Below, in pieces: positions 58,126 to 64,000 of a DNA stretch of 64,000 bases. Each line of letters starts with the position of its first letter. Positions within the stretch are counted from its first letter, which is position 1. Source of the DNA: Microbacterium invictum (lineage in GTDB: Bacteria > Actinomycetota > Actinomycetes > Actinomycetales > Microbacteriaceae); the NCBI RefSeq assembly GCF_014197265.1, contig NZ_JACIFH010000001.1, positions 558,001 to 622,000 of the forward strand, written 5' to 3'. The notes under the pieces were generated by a model. That model ran no database searches and was not told the DNA's origin. It saw only the letters and a list, made by a program, of their open reading frames with translations. The position numbers and the translations under genes were made by a program.

Positions 58126-58436
58126 GCGACCTCCCGCCTGTTCCAGAACGCGGCGTGGACGATCAGTGCGAGATGGCAGAGGAACGCGAGGAAGACCGGC
58201 TCCTCCACGGGCAGATGCGGCGCCAGATCGACGCCGAGCAGCAGGGGGCTGTCTCCCTTGACGAACACGCCCGCGGCGATCCCGGCGGCATCCCACAGGA
58301 GGAAGAACGCCGTTCCGACCGCGATCGCGCCCGCGGAGACCCCCGGACGTCGCCAGAGCGCGAGCCGAAAGCGCGCGTCGAGAAGCAGGGTGCCCGTGAA
58401 CGAGACGAGGAGCAGAAGCAGGTACAGACCGGGCAT
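58122..58436 (-). CDS. crtYe: Lycopene cyclase domain subunit, CrtYe-type
   Basis: This 104-aa three-helix membrane protein has DARFRLALWRRP in the first loop and PVEEPVFLAFLCHLALI near the end, the Glu-Glu-Pro signature of the small heteromeric cyclases. It starts one base after the crtI stop and overlaps crtYf by 4 nt. Its partner and likely role are the CrtYe/CrtYf C50 cyclase. Confidence 0.88.
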   Translation of the reverse strand: MPGLYLLLLLVSFTGTLLLDARFRLALWRRPGVSAGAIAVGTAFFLLWDAAGIAAGVFVKGDSPLLLGVDLAPHLPVEEPVFLAFLCHLALIVHAAFWNRREVA

Positions 58437-58437
58437 G

Positions 58438-59997
58438 TCAGCGCGTGCTCCGCGCCGGCTCGGGAAGCGGGCCGGCGGTCCGATCGGCGCGCAGGCGCTT
58501 GAGCACGAGCTCCGCGGAGATCAGGCACATCGGCAGGCCGATGCCCGGCAGCACCGACGTGCCCGCGTAGAACAGCCCGTCCACCTTCGCCGACGCGTTG
58601 CGCGGGCGGAAGACCGCGCTCTGGCCCAGGGTGTGCGCGAGGCCCAGCGCACCGCCCTGCCAGGCGTTCAGATCCGACTCGAAGTCGGCGGGACCGATCG
58701 TCCGGCGCACGCGCACGCGGGCGGCCAGGTCGGGAATCGAGCACCACTGGGCCAGCTGGTCGATGACGCGGTCGGCCGCACCCTCCAGCGGCGGGTCTCC
58801 GCGTCCGTCGACGCCGCCATGGCCGAGGCTCGGGTCGGCCGGGATCGGCACGAGGACGAACAGATTCTCCTTGCCGGGAGGGGCGACGCTCGCATCGGTG
58901 GCACTGGGCCGGCACACGTACACGGATGCGGGAACGGGGATGCGCGGGCTGCGCCCGAAGATGTCGCCGAAACTCGCGTGCCAATCGCGGGTGAACAGCA
59001 GCGTGTGGTGAGCCAGCTGGGGAAGCGGGCCGTCGACGCCGAGCAGGACCAGCAGCGCACCCGGGCCCGGGTCTCGGCGTCGCCACCAGGATTCCGGGTA
59101 GGTGCGCAGCCGTTCGGGCAGCAGTGCGGTCTCGGTGTGGTGCAGATCCGCGGTGGACACGACGATGTCGGCGGTGTGCGTCGTGCCGTCGGTGAGACGG
59201 ATGCCGCGGGTGCGGTCGCCGTCGACGAGGATCTCAGCGACGGGGGCTGACGTGTGCACCCGGGCGCCGCGCGCCAGGGCGAGGCGCTCGATCGCGGCGA
59301 TCACCGCGGCGAACCCGCCCTGCGGGTAGAGGACCCCCTGGTCCAGGTCGAGATGACTCATCAGGTGATAGAGGCTCGGGGCGCGCAACGGCGAGGTGCC
59401 GAGGAAGACCGCCGGGTACGCGAGGATCTGGCGCAGCAGGCGGTCGCGGAATCGACGGTCGACGTGCGCGGCGAGAGACCGCGTGAGCAGAGGCAGGAGC
59501 TGCGGCATCCGGGCGAGCAGGGCGGGGTCGCGCAGCCCGGCCGTCGTCTCGTAGGTGTCATAGAGGAATCGCGTGGTCGCCAGCTGGTATGCGTCCGCCG
59601 CGGAGTCGAGATACGTGTCGAGCCTGTCCCCGGCACCGGGCTCGCGGTCCTCGAAGAGCGCTCGCGCGGCATCCCGCCCCGATCGCACGTCGATGTGCTC
59701 GGCGGCGGCGCGACCATCCGGTTCGCCGTACACGCGATAGGCCGGGTCGAGGGGCGTGAGATCCAGCTCCTCCGCCGCGGAGGTGCCCAGAAGGCGGAAG
59801 AAGTGGTCGAACACCTCGGGCATCAGATACCAGCTCGGTCCGGTGTCGAACCGGAACCCGTCACGCTCCCAGGAGCCTGCCCGTCCGCCGGTCGAGTCGC
59901 GGGCCTCCCAGACGTCGACGCGCCAGCCGTCTTCGGCCAGCAGCGCCGCTGTGGCGAGCCCCGCGATCCCCGCTCCGATCACTGTCGCGGTGCGCAT
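58438..59997 (-). CDS. crtI: Phytoene desaturase
   Basis: This 519-aa FAD enzyme turns phytoene into lycopene in four steps. It has the N-terminal dinucleotide fold VIGAGIAGLATAALLAEDGWRVDVWEARDSTGGRAG (the key glycines and Glu31), GSWERDGFRFDTGPSWYLMPEVFDHFF, and the C-terminal signature DGLFYAGTSVLPGIGLPMCLISAELV. Length and motifs are complete. ATG 59997 shares a base with the crtB stop (TGATG). Confidence 0.95.
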   Translation of the reverse strand: MRTATVIGAGIAGLATAALLAEDGWRVDVWEARDSTGGRAGSWERDGFRFDTGPSWYLMPEVFDHFFRLLGTSAAEELDLTPLDPAYRVYGEPDGRAAAEHIDVRSGRDAARALFEDREPGAGDRLDTYLDSAADAYQLATTRFLYDTYETTAGLRDPALLARMPQLLPLLTRSLAAHVDRRFRDRLLRQILAYPAVFLGTSPLRAPSLYHLMSHLDLDQGVLYPQGGFAAVIAAIERLALARGARVHTSAPVAEILVDGDRTRGIRLTDGTTHTADIVVSTADLHHTETALLPERLRTYPESWWRRRDPGPGALLVLLGVDGPLPQLAHHTLLFTRDWHASFGDIFGRSPRIPVPASVYVCRPSATDASVAPPGKENLFVLVPIPADPSLGHGGVDGRGDPPLEGAADRVIDQLAQWCSIPDLAARVRVRRTIGPADFESDLNAWQGGALGLAHTLGQSAVFRPRNASAKVDGLFYAGTSVLPGIGLPMCLISAELVLKRLRADRTAGPLPEPARSTR

Positions 59998-60842
59998 CAG
60001 ACCGCCACCCGCCGGGGAGGACGTCCCGCGACGGCACGGGCGGCGATCCTCACCTTCTTGGCTCCGGGCACGCGCACGCGGGTCGAGGTGTCGGCACTGC
60101 GCAGCCTGCGGGTCAGCTCGGCGAACAGGCCGTGCGCGACGGCCACGGCGCGCCGGCAGTCGGCAGGAAGATCGCCGATCACCGCTGCCGCGGCGTCGAG
60201 ATCCGCATCGATGCGCGCGAGCACATCGGCACGGTTCGTGCGGCCGCTCACGATACCCAGGTAGTCCCGCCCGAGGCGCTCGGTGTCGTCGGCCTGGTCG
60301 CGGAGGAAGTTGATGTCCTGGAAGGCGGCTCCCAGGCGCCGCGCCCCCTCCACGAGCGCGGGATCGTATGTCGCACGCGCGCGATCGGCCTCGAGGAACA
60401 CATGGAGGCACATCAGCCCGATGACCTCCGCCGAACCGTACACGTACGCGTCGTGTGACGCGGCATCGTGGTCCGCGCGATCGAGGTCAGTGCGCATCGA
60501 GGCGAAGAACGGGCGGATGAGGTCTGCTCCGATTCCGCACTCGCGTGCGGTTCCGGCGAACGCGTGCACGACGAGGTTCGCGCTGTAGCCGCGGGAGAGT
60601 GCGATCAGCGTGTCGGCCTCCAGCTCGTCCAGGACGGCGCGACGCACCTGCGGCGCGAGCGTGTCCGCGGCTCCGTCCACGATCTCGTCGGCGATGCGCA
60701 CGAGCGCGTAGACGTTGCGGACGTGGGGGCGCACCCTCGTTCCGAGCAGCCGGCAGGCGAGGGCGAAGGACGTCGAGTAGGCGGCGATGACCGCGCCGGC
60801 GGCGTCGCGGGCGCAGCGATCGTAGAGCGTGCGGCCGGTCAC
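59997..60842 (-). CDS. crtB: Phytoene synthase
   Basis: This 281-aa squalene/phytoene synthase family enzyme joins two geranylgeranyl diphosphates into phytoene. The Asp-rich motifs appear as ALVRIADEIVDG (near residue 47) and FLRDQADDTERLGRDYLG (near 175). The start is GTG 60842, overlapping a 17-codon ORF by 4 nt (GTGA). No crtE (GGPP synthase) stands in this operon, so GGPP must come from a gene elsewhere. Confidence 0.94.
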   Translation of the reverse strand: MTGRTLYDRCARDAAGAVIAAYSTSFALACRLLGTRVRPHVRNVYALVRIADEIVDGAADTLAPQVRRAVLDELEADTLIALSRGYSANLVVHAFAGTARECGIGADLIRPFFASMRTDLDRADHDAASHDAYVYGSAEVIGLMCLHVFLEADRARATYDPALVEGARRLGAAFQDINFLRDQADDTERLGRDYLGIVSGRTNRADVLARIDADLDAAAAVIGDLPADCRRAVAVAHGLFAELTRRLRSADTSTRVRVPGAKKVRIAARAVAGRPPRRVAV

Positions 60843-60892
60843 GGGATGCGCTCCTCGATCGCGTCGAGCCGGTCGGGTGCGAGCGGGATCAC
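60839..60892 (-). pseudogene. 17-codon ORF between idi and crtB, possible crtE relic
   Basis: GTG 60892 to TGA 60839 encodes MIPLAPDRLDAIEERIP. It starts 6 nt after the idi stop and overlaps the crtB GTG by 4 nt, so it is placed exactly like an operon gene. In related organisms crtE usually stands in this cluster. The residues APDRLDAIEERI resemble the N-terminal helix of polyprenyl diphosphate synthases, so this may be what remains after an internal deletion of crtE. It could also be a chance reading or a coupling peptide. Low confidence. Confidence 0.3.
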
Positions 60893-60897
60893 GAGGC

Positions 60898-61431
60898 CTA
60901 CCCCTGCCGGGTGAACAGTCCGAGTTGCTCCGCCTGGAGCACGAGCCAGGGGCTGAAGGCCCACGGTGCCGCCTGCAGCGCGTCGCCGAGATCGGCGGGA
61001 TCGGTCCAGCGCGCCTCCACCACTTCGCGCGGATTCAGCTCGGGCTCGTCGTCGGTGATGGCGGTGTACACCGGGCACACCTCGTGTTCGACGACGCCGC
61101 TGGCATCAACGGCGCGGTAGCGGAACAGCGGAAGGGCAAGCCGGACATCGCGTATGGTGATGCCGAGTTCATGCTCGGCCCGGCGATGCACGGCGCCGAG
61201 CACAGGCTCGGCAGGACGGGGATGGCCACAGAAGGAGTTGCTCCACACTCCCGGCCACGTTCCCTTGTCGAGCGCACGGCGGGTGACGAGGGTCTCGCCG
61301 CGAGGGTTGTAGACATGGCAGGAGAAGGCGAGATGGAGAGCGGTGGCAGTCCCGTGCACACTGGACTTCGGTGCGGTGCCGATCTCGCGGCCCTCTTCGT
61401 CGAGGAGCACGACGTATTCGATCTCAGACAT
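60898..61431 (-). CDS. idi: Isopentenyl-diphosphate delta-isomerase, type I
   Basis: This 177-aa Nudix-fold enzyme interconverts IPP and DMAPP, feeding the carotenoid pathway. Catalytic and metal residues are visible: HLAFSCHVYNPRGE, WPGVWSNSFCGHPRP (active Cys) and EHEVCPVY (active Glu). It is the first gene of the carotenoid operon. GGAGGG stands 3-4 nt before ATG 61431. The divergent MarR-type gene shares its upstream region. Confidence 0.94.
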   Translation of the reverse strand: MSEIEYVVLLDEEGREIGTAPKSSVHGTATALHLAFSCHVYNPRGETLVTRRALDKGTWPGVWSNSFCGHPRPAEPVLGAVHRRAEHELGITIRDVRLALPLFRYRAVDASGVVEHEVCPVYTAITDDEPELNPREVVEARWTDPADLGDALQAAPWAFSPWLVLQAEQLGLFTRQG

Positions 61432-61440
61432 CAGCCCTCC

Positions 61441-61482
61441 GATTTCGCTAGCGTATCTAGCAATAGTTAGCGATACTACCCA
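61441..61482. promoter_or_regulatory. Operator-like AT-rich region between idi and the MarR-type gene
   Basis: The 74-bp divergent interval contains TCGCTA (61445-61450) and its complement TAGCGA (61468-61473), a central GCTAGC, and the near-palindrome CTAGCAATAGTTAG (61457-61470). TAGCGTATCTA (61449-61459) and TAGCGATACTA (61468-61478) form an imperfect direct repeat 19 bp apart. This density of symmetric, AT-rich sequence is typical of a MarR-family operator covering both promoters. Confidence 0.55.
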
Positions 61483-61505
61483 TACATAAGGAAGGTGTCC
61501 ACCGC

Positions 61506-61979
61506 ATGCGTCAGCGCTGGGTCCCCGAGTCGCCTCGCGACGAACTCGTCATGGAGACCATGAAGTCGGTGCGCGCGTTCAGCGACGCGATGGATCACAT
61601 GCACGGTGGCCTCCGCGGCGACATGGACATGAACGCCACCGATCTGGCAGCCCTTCGCATGCTGATCATGCGCGAGCAGCGCGGGGAGTGGGTCTCACCG
61701 CACGCCATCGCCACGCACCTGGCGATATCCACCGCGTCGACGACGAAGCTGCTGGACCGCCTGACCGCGAGCGGGCACCTCGAGCGCCGGCCGCACCCGA
61801 GCGACCGACGGGCGCGAGTGGTCGTGCTCAGCGAGCTGGCGCGCGCCGACTTCTACCGCCATTTCGGCGAACGGATGCTGCGGATGCGGCAGGCCATGAC
61901 CGGATACAGCGACGATGAGCTCCGTGCCGTCGTCCGCTTCCTGGCGGACATGGAGGTCGCGCTCTCCGGTGAGGGCTGA
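61506..61979 (+). CDS. MarR family transcriptional regulator, probable carotenoid repressor
   Basis: The 157-aa protein has the winged helix-turn-helix of MarR proteins: TDLAALRMLIMREQ, HAIATHLAISTASTTKLLDRLTASGHLERRPHPSDRRARVVVLS (recognition helix then wing with the DxR signature), and dimerisation helices at both ends. It is divergent from idi and the crt operon, the place held by CrtR in corynebacteria, which is a MarR-type repressor released by GGPP. AAGGAAGG stands about 9 nt before the ATG. The carotenoid role is inferred from position. Confidence 0.87.
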   Translation: MRQRWVPESPRDELVMETMKSVRAFSDAMDHMHGGLRGDMDMNATDLAALRMLIMREQRGEWVSPHAIATHLAISTASTTKLLDRLTASGHLERRPHPSDRRARVVVLSELARADFYRHFGERMLRMRQAMTGYSDDELRAVVRFLADMEVALSGEG

Positions 61980-61992
61980 CATCTCGGGAAAG

Positions 61993-62026
61993 TGAAGAAG
62001 GCGCCCCGTCCGGGACGCCTTCTTCA
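61993..62026. terminator. Bidirectional terminator between MarR-type gene and tRNA-Met
   Basis: TGAAGAAGGCG (61993-62003) pairs perfectly with CGCCTTCTTCA (62016-62026), and CCC/GGG inside adds three pairs over a 4-nt loop. It ends the MarR-type gene on the plus strand and the tRNA on the minus strand, where CACTTTCC follows. Confidence 0.85.
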
Positions 62027-62029
62027 TAT

Positions 62030-62106
62030 TGGTTGCGGGGGCAGGATTTGAACCTACGACCTCTGGGTTATGAGCCCAGCGAGCTACCGAGCTGCTCCAC
62101 CCCGCG
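62030..62106 (-). tRNA. Initiator tRNA-Met (CAU)
   Basis: The 77-nt minus-strand sequence folds as a tRNA with anticodon CAU. It is the initiator type: the first base C faces A72 (no pair at 1-72), and the anticodon stem ends in three G-C pairs (GGG-CTCATAA-CCC). The D-arm, the T-arm with GGTTCAAATCC, and an encoded CCA (62030-62032) are present. A shared terminator stem lies just downstream. Confidence 0.96.
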
Positions 62107-62189
62107 TCACGTCTTCTACTTTACCACGCGCAGGGGTGTGCTCCTGCACGCGGTTGCCGTTCCGGCATCCGGCACGGGAGGATGATCGC

Positions 62190-62690
62190 ATGCACGAGCG
62201 CCCGCGGACCGCCCCCGAGGTGAAGGACGACGGTCGCGCCGAGACGGCCGACGAGCGCGCGGACCGCAACTGGAGCGAGGTGCTGCAAGAGCTGCGTGTG
62301 CTGCAGACCGGCACGCAGATCCTGACCGGCTTCCTGCTGGCGCTGGCCTTCCAGCCCGCCTTCGCCGATCTCGACGATGTCGAGCGGGCCTTCTACCTCA
62401 CGCTGGTCGTGCTCGCGGCCATCAGTGCGATCGTGGCGCTGGCTCCGGTCGCGTTCCACCGCACCGTCTTCCGCCATCACGCGAAGCCCACCGTCGTCGC
62501 CTACGGGCACGCGGCGCTGATCACCGCGCTCGCGACCGTCTCCGTGCTGCTGGTGGGGGTGGTGGCGTTCGTGTTCCTGGTGGTGGTCGGGGCTGCCGCG
62601 TCGTGGATCTCGGGCATCGCACTGGGGATCCTCATCGCCGCCCTGTGGGCGGCCATTCCGTTCGCACTGCGCCGTCAGGAGACCTCGTGA
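62190..62690 (+). CDS. DUF6328 family membrane protein
   Basis: The 166-aa protein has a polar N-terminus, then RNWSEVLQELRVLQTGTQILTGFLLALAFQP, the signature I associate with DUF6328, followed by three further membrane helices and a conserved FHRTVFRHH loop. The function is unknown. GGGAGGA (62177-62183) lies 6 nt before ATG 62190. The stop overlaps the nitrilase-family gene by 4 nt (GTGA). Confidence 0.8.
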   Translation: MHERPRTAPEVKDDGRAETADERADRNWSEVLQELRVLQTGTQILTGFLLALAFQPAFADLDDVERAFYLTLVVLAAISAIVALAPVAFHRTVFRHHAKPTVVAYGHAALITALATVSVLLVGVVAFVFLVVVGAAASWISGIALGILIAALWAAIPFALRRQETS

Positions 62691-63496
62691 GCGTCGCCGA
62701 GTCCGCGATCGCCGTCGCCCAGTTCGCGCCGACGGCCGACGCCGCCGCCAACCTCGAGCTGATCGAGGAGCTGACGGAGCGGGCCGTGGCCCGGGGCGCG
62801 CGGGTGGTGCTGTTCCCCGAGTACTCGAGCTACTTCGTGCACCCGTTCGACGACTCCCTCGCGCGCCATGCCGAGGATCTCGACGGACCGTTCGTGCAGA
62901 CACTGACCCGGCTCGCCGGCGATCACGACGTGCACATCGTCGCGGGGCTGCTGGAGCGGGGCGCCGACGCGCGCCGCGTGCGCAACACGGTGGTCGCCGT
63001 CGACGGGTCGGGCGTGCGCGCGACCTACCGCAAGCTGCACCTGTACGACGCGTTCGGCCAGCGTGAGTCGGACTGGGTCGAGCCGGGGGAGATCGCGTCG
63101 CCCGAGACGTTCGAGGTGGACGGGCTCCGGTTCGCACTGATGACCTGCTACGACCTGCGATTCCCCGAGGTGGCCCGCGAACTGGCCGACACCGGCGCGC
63201 AGGTGATTCTGGTGGCTGCCGAGTGGGTGCGGGGACCTCTCAAGGAGCATCACTGGCGCACGCTGCTGCATGCCCGGGCGATCGAGAACACGGTCTTCGT
63301 CGCCGCGGCCGACCACCCGCCGCCGCTGGGAGTGGGGGCATCGATGATCGTGGATCCGCAGGGCGTCGAACTCGCGGCTGTCGGCACGACCAGTGACGTG
63401 GCGCTGGCGTGGGTGGATGCCGGTGACGTCGAGCGCGTGCGCCGGGTCAACCCCGCGCTGCAGCTCCGCCGCTTCCGCGTCGTGCCGCGGGCGTGA
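62687..63496 (+). CDS. Carbon-nitrogen hydrolase (nitrilase superfamily amidase)
   Basis: This 269-aa enzyme has the Glu-Lys-Cys triad: FPEYSSYF (Glu), YRKLHLYDAFG (Lys) and LMTCYDLRFPE (Cys). Length and motifs fit the omega-amidase / deaminated-glutathione amidase branch more than true nitrilases. The exact amide is unknown. GTG 62687 overlaps the DUF6328 stop. It ends directly against the convergent aminotransferase. Confidence 0.9.
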   Translation: MSVAESAIAVAQFAPTADAAANLELIEELTERAVARGARVVLFPEYSSYFVHPFDDSLARHAEDLDGPFVQTLTRLAGDHDVHIVAGLLERGADARRVRNTVVAVDGSGVRATYRKLHLYDAFGQRESDWVEPGEIASPETFEVDGLRFALMTCYDLRFPEVARELADTGAQVILVAAEWVRGPLKEHHWRTLLHARAIENTVFVAAADHPPPLGVGASMIVDPQGVELAAVGTTSDVALAWVDAGDVERVRRVNPALQLRRFRVVPRA

Positions 63497-64000
63497 TCAG
63501 AGGCGCGGCCCCGCAGCGCCGAGCCGGCGGGCCGCCTCGGCGATGACATCGGTGCGCTTGCACGCGGCGAAGCGGACCAGAGTCGCGTAGTCGGACCGGT
63601 GCGCCGGCGTCACGAATGCCGTGAGCGGTATGGCCACGACACCGGCGCGCTCTGGCAGGCTGCGGCAGAATTCCGCGGCATCCATCGCCCCGACGGGGGC
63701 CGCGTCGGCGACGGTGAAGTACGACCCGCTCGGTGACGACACCGCGAATCCGGCGTCGCGCAGCCCGGCGCCGAGCAGTGCCGCCTTCGCCCGCATCGTC
63801 GCGGCGATGCCGGTGAAGTAGGCGTCCGGCAGTCGCAAGCCCGCGGCGATGGCGGGCTGGAAGGGAGCACCACCGGAGTAGGTGAGGAACTGCTTGACCG
63901 CGAGGACCGCCTGGACGAGGGACTCGGGGCCGCTGATCCACCCGACCTTCCAGCCGGTCGTGGCGAACGTCTTGCCGCCCGATGAGATGGTGAGGGTGCG
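63497..64000 (-). CDS. Class I/II aminotransferase, C-terminal part
   Basis: The last 167 residues are present; the 5' end lies beyond the right edge. The fragment begins RTLTISSGGKTFATTGWKVGW, which holds the PLP lysine and the following arginine-type motif of fold-type I aminotransferases such as KAT/YbdL/DapC-like enzymes. SGGAPFQPAIAAGLRLP and PSGSYFTVADAAP follow. It may pair with the convergent amidase functionally, since omega-amidase and transaminase often act together; this is inference. Confidence 0.88.
   Translation of the reverse strand, partial: RTLTISSGGKTFATTGWKVGWISGPESLVQAVLAVKQFLTYSGGAPFQPAIAAGLRLPDAYFTGIAATMRAKAALLGAGLRDAGFAVSSPSGSYFTVADAAPVGAMDAAEFCRSLPERAGVVAIPLTAFVTPAHRSDYATLVRFAACKRTDVIAEAARRLGAAGPRL

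Overview
The window is 64 kb of very high-G+C, tightly packed bacterial chromosome. Its gene content is actinobacterial: AdnA/AdnB-type helicase-nucleases, UPF0182 with a PDZ-Lon protein, DUF3107 and DUF3117, a MarP-like protease, NudC-UvrD2, and a C50-type carotenoid cluster (crtB, crtI, crtYe, crtYf, crtEb-like, idi). With a succinylase lysine/DAP set and many leaderless-looking promoters, I infer a Microbacteriaceae member, probably Microbacterium or a close relative. This comes from gene content only. I see no phage, insertion sequence or plasmid backbone.

Layout. 1-1640: the 5' part of an NrtR-like Nudix regulator with an operator-like palindrome, and a membrane serine protease. 1641-6301: a tandem glycine riboswitch in front of gcvT-gcvH-gcvP. 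6302-8554: an orphan AbiEi-like protein with a nuclease-like C-terminus, bracketed by two copies of a nested palindrome, then a CPBP protease. 8555-15656: an oligopeptide ABC transporter (binding protein, two permeases, fused double ATPase) with a PH-domain membrane gene on the other strand. 15657-25504: typA, azlCD, a small membrane protein, fdxA-dapC, citrate synthase, a third nested palindrome, dapD, dapE and a PIG-V-like membrane protein. dapC, dapD and dapE cover three consecutive succinylase-branch steps.

25505-36516: DUF3117, an O-methyltransferase, a TatA/B-type protein, the Mrp / DUF1003 / MgtE_N-CBS operon, a YflT-type protein, an alpha/beta hydrolase, gamma-glutamyltransferase, aminopeptidase P, an EEP-family protein and a PHP phosphoesterase. 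36517-50547: a SHOCT protein, a DEAD-box helicase, a ferritin-like protein, DUF3107, then a DNA-repair block (adnA, adnB, a kinase-like gene, nudC, uvrD2). 50396-56953: a conserved block of poorly understood function: an E1-like cysteine-motif protein, a DUF2342 zincin-like protein, a PDZ-Lon protease and a UPF0182 membrane protein. 56954-61979: the carotenoid operon with a divergent MarR-type regulator. 61980-64000: a terminator, initiator tRNA-Met, a DUF6328 gene, a nitrilase-family amidase and a truncated aminotransferase.

Main points for a second look: (i) a family of nested palindromes at three gene ends, two of them around the AbiEi-like gene; (ii) many starts placed 6-7 nt after a TANNNT box, suggesting leaderless transcripts; (iii) strong over-use of GGATGCC/GGCATCC on both strands; (iv) a carotenoid operon with no crtE but a 17-codon ORF where a gene would fit; (v) a dipeptide-type permease with about 200 extra residues of membrane sequence; (vi) a C-terminally short UvrD2 whose 3' end overlaps the convergent E1-like gene by 152 bp.
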